Source of the DNA: Phaeospirillum sp.
Lineage (GTDB): Bacteria > Pseudomonadota > Alphaproteobacteria > Rhodospirillales > Magnetospirillaceae
DNA length: 64,000 nucleotides
Reading direction: 5' to 3'
Assembly (NCBI GenBank): GCA_030651575.1
Contig: JAUSFB010000027.1
Span: 186,001 to 250,000, forward strand
The translations under genes were made by a program, and so were the position numbers. Shown here one piece after another: positions 8,838 to 19,964 of this stretch. Each line of letters begins with the position of its first letter. The stretch's first letter is position 1. Below the pieces are notes generated by a model. That model ran no database searches. It saw only the letters and a program-made list of their open reading frames with translations, and had not been told where the DNA came from.

Positions 8838-8853
8838 CTTGAGCGAAGTCAAG
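8838..8853 (-). promoter_or_regulatory. FNR/DNR-type dyad before the cytochrome c gene
   Basis: CTTGA-GCGAAG-TCAAG is a perfect five-base-arm dyad and matches the Crp/Fnr consensus TTGAY-N4-RTCAA at 9 of 10 positions. It ends 58 bases upstream of the cytochrome ATG, a usual place for such an activator site. Regulation by the pair of Crp/Fnr proteins at 2.6-4.0 kb, or by an FNR elsewhere, is inferred. Confidence 0.5.
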
Positions 8854-8901
8854 TCACCCTGTGGATGGACGGGGCGGACATGCTCGGCTATATAGCTCCA
8901 C

Positions 8902-9945
8902 ATGCTCGGACGAATCCTCAAGCTCATCGCCATCAACCTCGGCCTGCTGGTCGCCGGGCTACTGGCGGTCGAGCTGATCTTCGGCGGCTGGTTCAGCCGC
9001 GACCCCATCGACCGCCTCAATATCGCCCGCTCCAGCGCCGTCCAGATCGACGCCGCCGGGGTCTATCCCGGCGGGGCGCCGTTCACCTATCGGCGAGACG
9101 CCTGGGGCTTTCGCGGCCGGGGCGTCGCCCCCCCCGCCATCGACATCCTGACGGTCGGCGGCAGCACCACCAATCAGCTTTACCTGCCCGACGACGCCAC
9201 CTGGCAAGCCGTGCTGGCCCGTGGGCTGGCCCGGCTGGGCAAGCCCGCCGTCATCGCCAATTCCGGGATCGACGGGCAAAGCACTGTCGGGCATCTGTTC
9301 AATTTCGAGTCCTGGTTCCCCTATGTTCCCGGACTGAAGCCCCGAATCGTGCTGGTCTATGTGGGGATCAACGACGCCATGATCGGGGTCAACGCCACCG
9401 ATTCCCTGGCCTTTTCCAGCGGTTTCAAATGGTTCCGGCACAATTCCGCCCTGTTTCGCCTCAGCCACACCGTGATGGGGGCGTTGGAGGCGCGACGCAC
9501 CAACCTGTCCCATACCGCGCTGGACTTCGCCCGCGCCAAGTGGACCGACACCCCCAACACCGCCGATAACCGCCAGGCCCGCTCGGTCGCCGACCCCGCA
9601 GCCTATGCCGAGCGCCTGAACCAACTGACCGACCGCATCCGGGCCATGGGAGCCCAGCCGGTCTTCGTCACCCAGACTCGCGGCGACTACCGGATCAGGG
9701 ACGGCAAGGTCTGGGGCATGGTGCGCGATGACGACGAACTGAACGGCGTCGACAACTGGCGGCTGCTGGCCGAGTTCAATGCCGTGACCCTGGCGGTCTG
9801 CGCCAAGCGCGAGGCGACCTGCCTCGACCTCGCCGGGGAACTGGCCTTCGCCGATGGCGACTTCTACGACCACGTTCACAACACCCCGGCGGGGGCGGTC
9901 AAAATCGGCGACTGGCTGGCGGAGCGGCTGGCCCGGCTCTTATAG
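8902..9945 (+). CDS. SGNH/GDSL hydrolase-like protein, membrane-anchored
   Basis: A 347-aa protein with an N-terminal hydrophobic helix (LIAINLGLLVAGLLAVELIF), probably an uncleaved anchor. Block I is ILTVGGSTT with catalytic Ser88, block III is VYVGINDAM with Asn157, and DFYDHVHNTP near the end gives the Asp/His pair. SGNH enzymes are esterases or acyl hydrolases and acetyl transferases of envelope polymers; the substrate here is unknown. It stands alone between the cytochrome and CBS genes, and its stop lies only five bases from that of the convergent CBS gene. Confidence 0.75.
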   Translation: MLGRILKLIAINLGLLVAGLLAVELIFGGWFSRDPIDRLNIARSSAVQIDAAGVYPGGAPFTYRRDAWGFRGRGVAPPAIDILTVGGSTTNQLYLPDDATWQAVLARGLARLGKPAVIANSGIDGQSTVGHLFNFESWFPYVPGLKPRIVLVYVGINDAMIGVNATDSLAFSSGFKWFRHNSALFRLSHTVMGALEARRTNLSHTALDFARAKWTDTPNTADNRQARSVADPAAYAERLNQLTDRIRAMGAQPVFVTQTRGDYRIRDGKVWGMVRDDDELNGVDNWRLLAEFNAVTLAVCAKREATCLDLAGELAFADGDFYDHVHNTPAGAVKIGDWLAERLARLL

Positions 9946-9949
9946 GAGG

Positions 9950-10336
9950 CTATTCACCCAGCCCGATCTTGACCAGATCGCCTATGGAGATGATGCCGGC
10001 CACCACCCCGTCGCGCACCACCGGAACATGACGGCAGCGCGTTTCGGTCATGACCACCAGCAGGTAGCCCACTTCGTCTTGCGCCCGACAGGTGATCACA
10101 TCGCGAGTCATGATCTCGGAAACCGACATATCGATGGCGTCCCAGCCGAATCTGGCGACGGCCCGCGAGATGTCGCGCTCCGAGACGATCCCGATGACCC
10201 CGCCGGTGGGATCGGTGCAGACCAGCGCCCCGATATTCATGTCCATGAGCAGCGTCGCCGCCTCGTGCACCGAAGCCCCCGGTCCGATGGTCTGAACGCT
10301 ATCGCCCTTGGTAGCGAGAACATCTTCAACGTGCAT
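9950..10336 (-). CDS. CBS-pair domain protein
   Basis: A 128-aa protein made only of two CBS repeats: MHVEDVLATKGDSVQTI to GIVSERDISRAVARFG, and VSEIMTRDVITCRAQDE to HVPVVRDGVVAGIISIGDLV. Free-standing CBS pairs bind adenine nucleotides and regulate partner proteins. ATG at 10336 has GGGGGT upstream; the open frame extends farther but without homology. The next gene upstream on the strand is a histidine kinase, 85 bases away. Converges with the SGNH gene. Confidence 0.85.
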   Translation of the reverse strand: MHVEDVLATKGDSVQTIGPGASVHEAATLLMDMNIGALVCTDPTGGVIGIVSERDISRAVARFGWDAIDMSVSEIMTRDVITCRAQDEVGYLLVVMTETRCRHVPVVRDGVVAGIISIGDLVKIGLGE

Positions 10337-10421
10337 GCCTACCCCCTGCCGAGAAACCAAACCCCTCGGAACAAAGTATGCGGCAATTGGAATGGATGGG
10401 CAAACGCGGCTTGCGCCGCCA

Positions 10422-11900
10422 TCAAGGCGTATCCGGCAGCGTAAAGAAGAAAGTGCTGCCGTCTCCGGGCTTCGACTCCACCCAGATCCGCCCCAGATGA
10501 TGCTGGACGATGCATTTGCACACCGCCAGACCGACCCCGGTTCCCGGATATTCGGCATGGGTGTGAAGACGGCGGAAGATCTCGAAGATGTCCTGCTCGG
10601 TGGTCAAGATGCCGATGCCGTTGTCACGCACCGAAACCAGCCATTCCCCGGCCTTGTGCTGGGCGGAAACGACGATTTCGGGCGTCGCGCCCGCCCGGCG
10701 GAACTTGATGGCGTTCCCGATCAGATTCTGGAACAGCTGCATCAGCTGTACCTCGTCGCCCACCACGTCCGGCAGGTCGCCCAACATGATCAAGGCCCCC
10801 GCTTCGTCGATGCTGCATTTCAGATTCCGCAGGGCCTGGGCGCAGACATCGGCCAGGGCCACGCGGGCGAATCCGCGTCCCTCGCCGGTGACGCGGGAAT
10901 AGGCCAGCAAGTCGTTGATCAGCTCGTGCATCCGCTTGGCCGCGTCGACAATGAAGGCCATGTATTCCTTGGCCTCGGAATCCATGTCGCCATGAAAGCG
11001 GCGGTCGAGCAACTGGGTGAAAGAGGTCAGCGTCCTCAGCGGCTCTTGCAGATCGTGCGAGGCGACATAGGCAAAGCGCTCCAACTCGGTATTGGCTTCG
11101 GTGAGATGGCGAACCGCCTTGTGCAACTCCTGGTCCCGCAACTGACGCTCGGTCATGTCCAGGGTAATGCCGACGAAATGCGACACCTTGCCCGACAGGT
11201 CGCGCACGGGGGAGACCGAGGCCTCGTCCCAATAAAACGAGCCGTCCTTGCGCTGATTATGAAACATCCCGCGCCAGACATTGCCGCTGGAGATGGTCTG
11301 CCAGAGCTGCCGGTACTCCTCGACCGGAGTGTCTCCGCCCTTGACGATGTTGGGCGTCCTGCCCAACACCTCGTGACGCTCGTAACCGGTATTGGCGCAA
11401 AAACAAGGATTGACGTAGGTGATGATCCCCTTGGTGTCGGTGATCATCACCGCCACCGGGCTCTGCTCCACCGCCATGGACATGATGCGGACCTGTTCCT
11501 GGGCCTCGCGGCGCTGGGCCCGGTCCACCGCATCCCTGATCTCACGCTCGATGGCCGGGACCAGCCGGGCCAGGGCGGCCTTGTCCAGAAAGTCGGCGGC
11601 GCCGCGCTTCATCAGCTTGACCGCCTCCTCCGCCCGCACCATCCCCGACAGAATGATGAACGGCAGATCCTGGCCGCTGGCCAGCACCATATCCAGCGCC
11701 TCTTCGGCGCCGAAGGCGGGGAGATGGTAGTCACTGAGTACCACGTCCCAGCCCCCCCGGTCCAGACAACGCCGCATCTCGGCCACGGTCTCCACCCGAA
11801 CGATGTCGGGCGCAAAACCACCGCTGATCAGTTCGAGTTCCACCAGCTCGGCGTCGTCGGGCGAGTCCTCGACCAGGAGCACCCGTAACGGCTTGGGCAT
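10422..11900 (-). CDS. Hybrid sensor: receiver-PAS-histidine kinase
   Basis: A 492-aa soluble protein. The N-terminal receiver (1-125) has phospho-acceptor Asp57 in VVLSDYHLP; a PAS/PAC domain covers about 140-255 (ITYVNPCFCANTGYE, KDGSFYWDEASVSPV); the HisKA phospho-His is His282 in YVASHDLQEPLRTL; and the ATPase domain has NLIGNAIKF, DNGIGI and GTGVGLAVCK. The receiver-first order suggests it is activated by another kinase. No membrane segment is present. ATG 11900 has GAGGAG upstream. No output regulator is adjacent. Confidence 0.85.
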   Translation of the reverse strand: MPKPLRVLLVEDSPDDAELVELELISGGFAPDIVRVETVAEMRRCLDRGGWDVVLSDYHLPAFGAEEALDMVLASGQDLPFIILSGMVRAEEAVKLMKRGAADFLDKAALARLVPAIEREIRDAVDRAQRREAQEQVRIMSMAVEQSPVAVMITDTKGIITYVNPCFCANTGYERHEVLGRTPNIVKGGDTPVEEYRQLWQTISSGNVWRGMFHNQRKDGSFYWDEASVSPVRDLSGKVSHFVGITLDMTERQLRDQELHKAVRHLTEANTELERFAYVASHDLQEPLRTLTSFTQLLDRRFHGDMDSEAKEYMAFIVDAAKRMHELINDLLAYSRVTGEGRGFARVALADVCAQALRNLKCSIDEAGALIMLGDLPDVVGDEVQLMQLFQNLIGNAIKFRRAGATPEIVVSAQHKAGEWLVSVRDNGIGILTTEQDIFEIFRRLHTHAEYPGTGVGLAVCKCIVQHHLGRIWVESKPGDGSTFFFTLPDTP

Positions 11901-12095
11901 CCCCCCACTCCTCGCGCCAGACATCATTTGCGGCTCACAGCCCACCGGCGAATTTCTCCAGAGATTGCCGCCGCCAAGAATAGCAAGCCATGCGCGATTT
12001 GTCCCGATTTGGATACGCCGCCAAATCCATGCCATTCATGGGCTGTTCAAACAAGCAGCGAACGTCGTTCACGGCATGTGTTGTATATCTTTCGC

Positions 12096-12449
12096 ATGAG
12101 CAAGGAAGCGAACGCCCTGATGACACAGACCCCGGATCGACGGAACCATATTCGCAAGGTTGGTCAAGGACTTGTCGTCCTGATCGATGGCCGCGTCCAC
12201 CCGGTGGTCGACATCTCCATCGCCGGAATAAGCTTCCAGGCCGCTGGCCATACCGTGGGGACGAAGGTCAGCCTGAAAATCGCCCGGATTTCCGATATTA
12301 ACGACTGCATTGGCGGAACAATCACGATAAAATCAGCGGGTGACACGACCACTCGCGGTGAGTTCTTGCCGACCATGCCGCTGCTGCGCTATATCATCGG
12401 CCATATTGGCGAAGCCACAGGGACGAAGCCGGCGTATTTCAAAGAATAG
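12096..12449 (+). CDS. PilZ domain protein (c-di-GMP binding)
   Basis: A 117-aa protein with both c-di-GMP binding motifs of PilZ: the basic RRNHIRK near residue 20 and VVDISIAGISF about 25 residues later (D-x-S-x-x-G). Single-domain PilZ proteins transmit c-di-GMP level to motility or polymer secretion. The start is uncertain: ATG 12096 lacks a ribosome site, while ATG 12120 has AAGGAAG but at a long distance. It lies just upstream of a receiver-HD-GYP gene with which it is likely cotranscribed. Confidence 0.75.
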   Translation: MSKEANALMTQTPDRRNHIRKVGQGLVVLIDGRVHPVVDISIAGISFQAAGHTVGTKVSLKIARISDINDCIGGTITIKSAGDTTTRGEFLPTMPLLRYIIGHIGEATGTKPAYFKE

Positions 12450-12455
12450 TGTGCG

Positions 12456-13556
12456 ATGCCCCCTGCTGGTCACGTCTCTCTTATTGCCGTCGTCGACGCC
12501 AATGCCACCCATCGCTCGCAGGTGACGCAGGCGCTGGTGTCGCTTTACTGCGTCAACGAGTACCCGGACGGCGAACGCGCCCTGCACGGGCTGCGGGCCG
12601 CGCCGCCCAGCGTGATCCTGGTGGACGAATTCTCCCCTCCGCATGGTGGCTTTGATTTTGTCCTGCTGGCCAAGGCCGATCCGGTTCTGTCCAAGATCCC
12701 GATCATCCTCACCTCCAAGACCCCCGTGACCGCCATCACCGAGCAGTTGAAACGTTGCGGCGCCGATTGCTTTCTCCCCAAGCCCTACCGGCGCAGCACG
12801 CTGATCAACTCCATTACCGCCCAGGTCAACAAGCATGTCGAGGCCGACTGGGAGAATCTGCCCCTGAAGGCGCGCGCCGCCCTCAAGGGCACGGTCCAGA
12901 TCTTCAACAACATCTCCGACTTCATCGCCGCCGGAGAGCCGGTTCCGTTCGCCTCGGTCAAGGAGGCCTGCGCCCCGCTGGTCGACGCCATCGGCCAGAA
13001 CGACTTCAAATCCATCCTCAACGGCGTCAAGGAACACGATAACTATTCCTACGCCCACAGCCTGCGGGTCGCCACGTTGCTGTCGCTGTTCGGCCATACC
13101 TTGGGCCTGAAGCCGGAGGATCAGCTGGTTCTGGCCAGCGGCGGCCTGCTCCACGACGCCGGCAAGATCTCCATCCCGCACGAGGTGCTGAACAAGCCCG
13201 GCCGTCTGACCGACGAAGAGTTCACGGTGATGAAGAGCCACGTCACCGAGACCATCAAATTCCTCAATATCAGCCCCGATATCCCCAAGCCGGTGATCAT
13301 CATCGCCGCCCAGCATCACGAAAAGCTGGACGGCACCGGCTATCCCAACCAGCTGAAGGGGGGGGACCTCAACGATCTGGCCCGCATGGCCTCCATCGTC
13401 GATGTCTTCAGCGCCCTGACCGACCGCCGGGTCTACAAGCCGCCCATGGAAGCCGAAAAGGCGCTGGCCATCATGACCGACGAGATGGGAAGCCACCTCG
13501 ACCAGCACTTCCTGGCGCTGTTCAAGACCATGCTGCTGGATGCCGTGGTGGACTGA
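12456..13556 (+). CDS. Response regulator with HD-GYP output
   Basis: A 366-aa protein. Residues 1-125 are a receiver with Asp57 in VILVDEFSPP and the conserved KP near 109; residues about 180-355 are an HD-GYP domain with LLHDAGKISIPHEVLNK (HD at 233-234), QHHEKLDGTGYP (GYP 294-296) and IVDVFSALTDRR. It should hydrolyse c-di-GMP when phosphorylated. It begins six bases after the PilZ gene, so one transcript probably makes both the c-di-GMP binder and the degrader. Confidence 0.88.
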   Translation: MPPAGHVSLIAVVDANATHRSQVTQALVSLYCVNEYPDGERALHGLRAAPPSVILVDEFSPPHGGFDFVLLAKADPVLSKIPIILTSKTPVTAITEQLKRCGADCFLPKPYRRSTLINSITAQVNKHVEADWENLPLKARAALKGTVQIFNNISDFIAAGEPVPFASVKEACAPLVDAIGQNDFKSILNGVKEHDNYSYAHSLRVATLLSLFGHTLGLKPEDQLVLASGGLLHDAGKISIPHEVLNKPGRLTDEEFTVMKSHVTETIKFLNISPDIPKPVIIIAAQHHEKLDGTGYPNQLKGGDLNDLARMASIVDVFSALTDRRVYKPPMEAEKALAIMTDEMGSHLDQHFLALFKTMLLDAVVD

Positions 13557-13557
13557 T

Positions 13558-13587
13558 CCCGGCGAGCCGCTTTTGCCGCTCGCCGGG
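13558..13587. terminator. Hairpin between convergent genes
   Basis: CCCGGCGAGC and GCTCGCCGGG form a ten-base-pair GC-rich stem with a ten-base loop, located directly between the stops of the HD-GYP gene and ettA, which converge here. Position suggests a bidirectional terminator; there is no clear run of T on either side, so the call is moderate. Confidence 0.5.
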
Positions 13588-13594
13588 CCAAGGC

Positions 13595-15274
<1,680 letters not shown>

Positions 15275-15363
15275 CGGGCTTCTCCGGTCGGGACTTAATG
15301 CGTGCGTTGGGGATTGAGTAGACGCAAGCAGGCGTCCAGGTCAAGCCTTGGGGCGTTATGGAG

Positions 15364-15759
15364 CTAGCGGCTGATGACCAGCCGCGTCACGCCGGGCAGT
15401 TCGGCCAGCAACTCCTCGGCCAACAGCCTGGACCACGGGCGGGAATCGTTGAACGAGGCCTGAAGCGCCGCGTCCAGGCGCATCTGCCAATCGTCGATGG
15501 GAAACAGCGCCACCCATTCCACGCCGTCGTCGAAGCGGAACACCGGCTCGACCACCTCGCGCGTCATGGCCCACGGCGTCGAGCTTTCGATGCAGCGACC
15601 GCTATTCTGCAACAGGCAGCGCGGCCCATCGGCGCCCTGGACCAGAACCGCATGGCGGCCATGACCGCTGTCGCCGCAGATAGTCTCGGCGAAGCGGCGG
15701 AACGCGGCGGCGGAGTCGGAGCCGTCCAGGGTGCAGCGGAATTCCTCGGGCTTTGACAT
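15364..15759 (-). CDS. Hypothetical protein, 131 aa
   Basis: A small soluble protein without signal peptide or membrane segment. It reads as a compact alpha/beta protein (RHAVLVQGADGPRCLLQ, VEPVFRFDDGVEWVALFPID, ELPGVTRLVIS). I do not recognise the family. It lies between ettA and the divergent rnr; codon and base use match the surrounding core genes, so it is probably a real chromosomal gene. Confidence 0.6.
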   Translation of the reverse strand: MSKPEEFRCTLDGSDSAAAFRRFAETICGDSGHGRHAVLVQGADGPRCLLQNSGRCIESSTPWAMTREVVEPVFRFDDGVEWVALFPIDDWQMRLDAALQASFNDSRPWSRLLAEELLAELPGVTRLVISR

Positions 15760-15873
15760 CGGGACTCTCCATGGGATACGGGTAACAGAGCATGAAGGGC
15801 CACATATACCCCTTGACCCCCATCAAGGCGGGGTTTTCTTGCCCCCGTCGCCGCCAGAGTCTAGGCTGCCGCC

Positions 15874-18108
15874 ATGAACAAGCCCCCGCACAAAGCCCCA
15901 AAGCACGTCCCGATTCCCTCCAAGCAGGAAATCCTCGACTTCATCAAATCGTCGCCCGGCCGGGTCGGCAAGCGCGAACTGGCCCGAGCCTTCGGCTTGC
16001 GCGGCTCCGACAAAATCGATCTTAAGGCTATCCTCAAGGAGTTGGAGAAGGACGGCTCGGTCGAGCGCGGCCACCAGAAGCGCTTCGCCAAGCCCGGCGT
16101 CCTGCCCGATATGGGCGTGGTCGAGATCATCGGCACCGATACCGATGGCGAGCTGCTGGCCCGGCCACTGGTCTGGGAGGGCGAGGGACGCCCGCCGCGT
16201 ATCTTCATGGCGCCGTTCCGCGCCGGCGAACCCGCCCTGGGCATCGGCGACCGGGCGCTGTGCAAACTGCGCCGCCTGCGCGACGACACCTATGAAGGCC
16301 GCGCCATCCGGGTGGTGGGCGAGGCCCGCGCCCGTGTGATCGGCGTGTTCGAACCCAATCCCGACGGCACCGGCCGCCTGCGCCCAACCAGCCGCAAGGA
16401 AAAGTCGGAATATCTGGTGCCCAAGGGCGAGACCGGCGACGCCCTGGCCGGCGAGCTGGTGCTGGCCGACATCATGCCGGGCCGCCTCTACGGCATGCGC
16501 CAGGTCAGCATCAAGGAACGCCTGGGAGCCATGGAGGCGGCGCGAACGGTCAGTCTGGTGGCCATCCACACCAACGACATCCCGTTCGAGTTCCCCGAGG
16601 AAGCCCTGAAGCAGGCCGCCGCCGAAGGTCCCGCCCCCCTGGACGCGCGCACCGATCTGCGCGCCATCCCGCTGGTCACCATCGACGGCGAGGACGCCCG
16701 CGACTACGACGACGCCGTCTGGGCCGAGCCCGATCCCGACCCCAAGAATCCCGGTGGCTGGCACTGTCTGGTCGCCATCGCCGATGTCAGCTGGTATGTG
16801 CGCCCCGGCGACGCCCTGGACCGCGAAGGGTTCAAACGCGGCAACTCGGTCTATTTCCCCGACCGGGTGGTTCCCATGCTGCCGGAGGAACTCTCCAACG
16901 GCTGGTGCTCGCTGAAGCCCGACGAGGACCGCCCCTGCATGGCCGTCCACTTCTGGCTGGACAAGCTGGGCAACAAACTGCGCCATCGTTTCGTGCGCGG
17001 AATGATGCGCTCGGCGGCGCGGCTGACCTATGCCCGCGTCCAGGCCGCCAAGGACGGCAATCCCGACGAGGGCACGGCAAAGCTGCAAGATTCGGTGATC
17101 GCGCCGCTGTATGGCGCCTGGAACGCTTTGTTCCTGGCCCGCAAGGAGCGCGGCGTGCTGGAACTGGACCTGCCCGAGCGCAAGGTGGTGCTGGACGAAA
17201 CCGGCAAGATCGCCACCATCGAGGAGCGCGAACGCTTCGACAGCCACCGGCTGATCGAGGACTTCATGATCGCCGCCAATGTCTGTGCCGCCGAGACGCT
17301 GGAGCAGATCCACCGCCCCTGCATGTACCGGGTCCACGACCTGCCCAGCCAGGAAAAGCTGGACTCCCTGCGCGAGTTCCTCGGCAGCATGGATCTGAAG
17401 CTGGCCAAGGGTCAGGTGCTGCGCCCGGAATACTTCAACCGGATTCTCGAAGCGGTGGCCGACACTCCCAATGCCCATCTGGTCAACGAGGTGATCCTGC
17501 GCAGTCAGGCCCAGGCGGTCTATCAGCCGGAAAATATCGGCCATTTCGGCCTGGGACTGGCCAAATACGCCCACTTCACCTCGCCCATCCGCCGCTATGC
17601 CGACCTGCTGGTCCACCGCGCCCTGGTCAGCGGCCTGAAATTCGGCGAAGGCGGCCTGCCTGCGGATGCGGTTGCCAACTTCGAGGCCTGGGGCCAACAC
17701 ATTTCGATGACGGAACGACGCGCCGCCACCGCCGAACGCGAGGCGGTCGACCGCTACGTCACCGCCTATCTGGCCGACCGGGTCGGGGCCACCTTCAAGG
17801 CCAAGGTCTCGGGCGTCACCCGCTTTGGCCTGTTCGTCACCCTGGAGGGCACCGGCGCCGACGGACTGGTTCCGATCTCGTCGCTGCCCGAGGACTTCTA
17901 TGTTCATGACGAGCCCCGCCACGCCCTGATCGGCAAGCGCACCCGGCGCACCTTCCAACTGGGCCAGCGCCTGGATGTGGAATTGCGTGAAGCCAACACC
18001 TTGACCGGCTCCATGGTGTTCAATCTGGCCGGCGAGACCGAGCGCGGCCCCCGCCCGCCCAAACGCGGCCCCGCCCCCTTCCGCCCGCCCAGGCGCAAGG
18101 GTCGCTAG
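15874..18108 (+). CDS. rnr: Ribonuclease R
   Basis: A 744-aa exoribonuclease of the RNB family. An N-terminal winged-helix (QEILDFIKSSPGRVGKRELA), cold-shock-like domains, then the catalytic RNB domain whose metal-binding aspartates lie in TIDGEDARDYDDAV, the conserved YARVQAAKDG and FGLGLAKYAHFTSPIRRYADL blocks, and a C-terminal S1 domain (FKAKVSGVTRFGLFVTL) followed by a basic Pro/Arg/Lys tail. RNase R degrades structured RNA 3' to 5' and rRNA fragments. The length is typical. Followed by a strong hairpin. Confidence 0.93.
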   Translation: MNKPPHKAPKHVPIPSKQEILDFIKSSPGRVGKRELARAFGLRGSDKIDLKAILKELEKDGSVERGHQKRFAKPGVLPDMGVVEIIGTDTDGELLARPLVWEGEGRPPRIFMAPFRAGEPALGIGDRALCKLRRLRDDTYEGRAIRVVGEARARVIGVFEPNPDGTGRLRPTSRKEKSEYLVPKGETGDALAGELVLADIMPGRLYGMRQVSIKERLGAMEAARTVSLVAIHTNDIPFEFPEEALKQAAAEGPAPLDARTDLRAIPLVTIDGEDARDYDDAVWAEPDPDPKNPGGWHCLVAIADVSWYVRPGDALDREGFKRGNSVYFPDRVVPMLPEELSNGWCSLKPDEDRPCMAVHFWLDKLGNKLRHRFVRGMMRSAARLTYARVQAAKDGNPDEGTAKLQDSVIAPLYGAWNALFLARKERGVLELDLPERKVVLDETGKIATIEERERFDSHRLIEDFMIAANVCAAETLEQIHRPCMYRVHDLPSQEKLDSLREFLGSMDLKLAKGQVLRPEYFNRILEAVADTPNAHLVNEVILRSQAQAVYQPENIGHFGLGLAKYAHFTSPIRRYADLLVHRALVSGLKFGEGGLPADAVANFEAWGQHISMTERRAATAEREAVDRYVTAYLADRVGATFKAKVSGVTRFGLFVTLEGTGADGLVPISSLPEDFYVHDEPRHALIGKRTRRTFQLGQRLDVELREANTLTGSMVFNLAGETERGPRPPKRGPAPFRPPRRKGR

Positions 18109-18140
18109 CGAGGACGGTTTCCGGCCCTCCCGCCATTAAA

Positions 18141-18169
18141 AACGACCCGGCAAAATTTGCCGGGTCGTT
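18141..18169. terminator. Strong hairpin after rnr
   Basis: AACGACCCGGCAAA and TTTGCCGGGTCGTT form a nearly perfect 14-base-arm inverted repeat. It follows rnr by 32 bases and precedes the flagellar cluster. On the minus strand it is followed by TTTTT, on the plus strand by a mixed sequence, so it may end transcription in both directions. Confidence 0.65.
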
Positions 18170-18287
18170 AACCATCTCTTCAGTGACGCGGCATTAGGCT
18201 GGCAAGGTGTAGCAAGGCTGGTTGTGGGCGCGCGCATGCCGGTGCGCCCCGCCGTTACCGCCCGGGGGCCGGGCCGATGGAGACGAC

Positions 18288-19952
18288 GTGAACGCATTCC
18301 TTCAGATGCTGCGCGGCCTTGGCCCCATGCGCCTTGCCGCCATCGCTGGCGTCGGTGTCAGCATCCTTGGATTTTTCATCTATCTGATGAGCCGCGTCGC
18401 CGCGCCGCAGATGGAGTTGCTGTATGGCGACCTCGACCTTGGCGACTCCAAGCAGATCATCGAAAAGCTGACCACAGAGAAGATCCCCTACGAGCTGCGC
18501 AAGGACGGTACCGAGGTCTGGGTGCCCAAGGACCGCAAGCTGGACCTGCGGGTCCGCATGGCCGAACAGGCGCTGCCCACCGGCGGCCGGATGGCCGGCT
18601 ACGAGCTGTTCGACAAACAAGACGCGCTGGGCTCCACCAGCTTCCAGCAGAACATCACCATGATCCGGGCCATGGAAGGCGAACTGGCCAAGACCATCCG
18701 CTCCATCGACAAGGTCAAGTTCGCCCGCGTCCATCTGGTGCTGCCCAAGCGCGAGGCCTTTTCGCGCGACACGCAGGAGCCCTCGGCCTCGGTCATCCTC
18801 AAGATGCAAGGCAGCCAGCGGCTGGACAAGGGCCAGACCTCGGCGATTCAGCACCTGATCGCGGCGGCGGTGCCCAAGATGAAGCCGTCGCGCATCTCCA
18901 TCGTCGACGACAAGGGAACCCTGCTGGCCAAGGGCTTCGAGAACTCCAAGGAGTTCCAGGCCCAGACCGCCGACGAAATGCGGATCAATATCGAGGCGCG
19001 GCTGGTCAAGACCATCGAGGACCTGCTGGAGCGTTCGCTGGGGCCGGGCCGCGTCCGCGCCGAGGTGACGGTGGACATGGATATGAGCCATGCAGTCACC
19101 ACCGAGGAAACCTTCGACCCCGAGACCAAGGTGGTCCGCTCGCAGGTCACCACCAACGAGGGCGAGCAAAGCCAGGATGCCGAGCCGACCCCGGTGACGG
19201 TGCAGCAGAACCTGCCCGACCCCAACGCCACCTCCTCGGGCAATATCCGCACCTCGACCAAGACCAATAAGAGCCAGGAAACCGTCAATTACGAGATTTC
19301 CCGCAAAACCAAGAACACGGTCCGCGAGATCGGCGAGATTCGCAAGGTCTCGGCCGCCGTGATCGTCGACGGCGTGCGCGAGAAGTCCGCCGACGGCAAG
19401 CAGACCACCTATCGCGACCGCACCCCCGAGGAAATGGCCCAGATCGAGGCCCTGGTCAAATCGGCCATCGGCTTCACCAAGGACCGCGAGGACCAGGTCA
19501 AGGTCGCCTCCATGCCGTTCTACAAGGGCGAAGAACTCGACATGGCCGAGGAACCGGGCGAGTTCATCTTTGGCATGCGCCGCGACTTCGTCGAGAAGGT
19601 GGCCTCCAACCTGGGCCTGTCCGTCGTCGCCATCTTGTTCCTGCTGCTGGTGCTGCGCCCGCTCATCAGCCGCGCCATCGAGTCCATGCAGGGTCAGGTC
19701 GGCCCCGACGGCCGTCGCCTGCTGACCGCCGAGGGCGGCGCCATTCCGCAACTGACCGGCCCCGGCGCCGTCGCCATGGCGGCCCCCGGCCTGGGCGGCG
19801 AGGAAGAGGTCATCGCCGATGAACTGATCGACATCGACAAGGTCGAAGGCCGCGTCAAGGCCTCCTCCATCCGCAAGATCGGCGAAATCGTCGAGAAGCA
19901 TCCGGAAGAGGCTTTGTCGATTATCCGCAACTGGATGTACCAAGAAAGCTGA
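18288..19952 (+). CDS. fliF: Flagellar M-ring protein FliF
   Basis: 554 aa from the GTG at 18288, which has GGAG five bases upstream and gives the expected FliF length; a longer open frame to 18222 has no support. A TM helix lies near residues 15-37 (LAAIAGVGVSILGFFIYLMS), followed by the ring-building motifs around KIPYELRKDGTEVWVP and ALPTGGRMAGYELFD, a charged periplasmic middle with long Thr/Asn stretches, a second TM helix (LGLSVVAILFLLLVLRPLIS) and a cytosolic C-terminus that docks FliG. First gene of the flagellar run, 13 bases before fliG. Confidence 0.95.
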   Translation: MNAFLQMLRGLGPMRLAAIAGVGVSILGFFIYLMSRVAAPQMELLYGDLDLGDSKQIIEKLTTEKIPYELRKDGTEVWVPKDRKLDLRVRMAEQALPTGGRMAGYELFDKQDALGSTSFQQNITMIRAMEGELAKTIRSIDKVKFARVHLVLPKREAFSRDTQEPSASVILKMQGSQRLDKGQTSAIQHLIAAAVPKMKPSRISIVDDKGTLLAKGFENSKEFQAQTADEMRINIEARLVKTIEDLLERSLGPGRVRAEVTVDMDMSHAVTTEETFDPETKVVRSQVTTNEGEQSQDAEPTPVTVQQNLPDPNATSSGNIRTSTKTNKSQETVNYEISRKTKNTVREIGEIRKVSAAVIVDGVREKSADGKQTTYRDRTPEEMAQIEALVKSAIGFTKDREDQVKVASMPFYKGEELDMAEEPGEFIFGMRRDFVEKVASNLGLSVVAILFLLLVLRPLISRAIESMQGQVGPDGRRLLTAEGGAIPQLTGPGAVAMAAPGLGGEEEVIADELIDIDKVEGRVKASSIRKIGEIVEKHPEEALSIIRNWMYQES

Positions 19953-19964
19953 TAGAGGCGTCCC

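Noticed and set aside
15823..17958. 711-aa minus-strand open frame opposite rnr
   Set aside because: Antisense shadow of RNase R; repeats of Gln/Gly/Ala without a fold pattern.
18190..18215. Possible sigma-54 promoter before fliF (TGGCAAGGTGTAGCA)
   Set aside because: GG and GC elements are one base too close for the strict -24/-12 spacing, so I do not call it although FlbD is encoded in the cluster.
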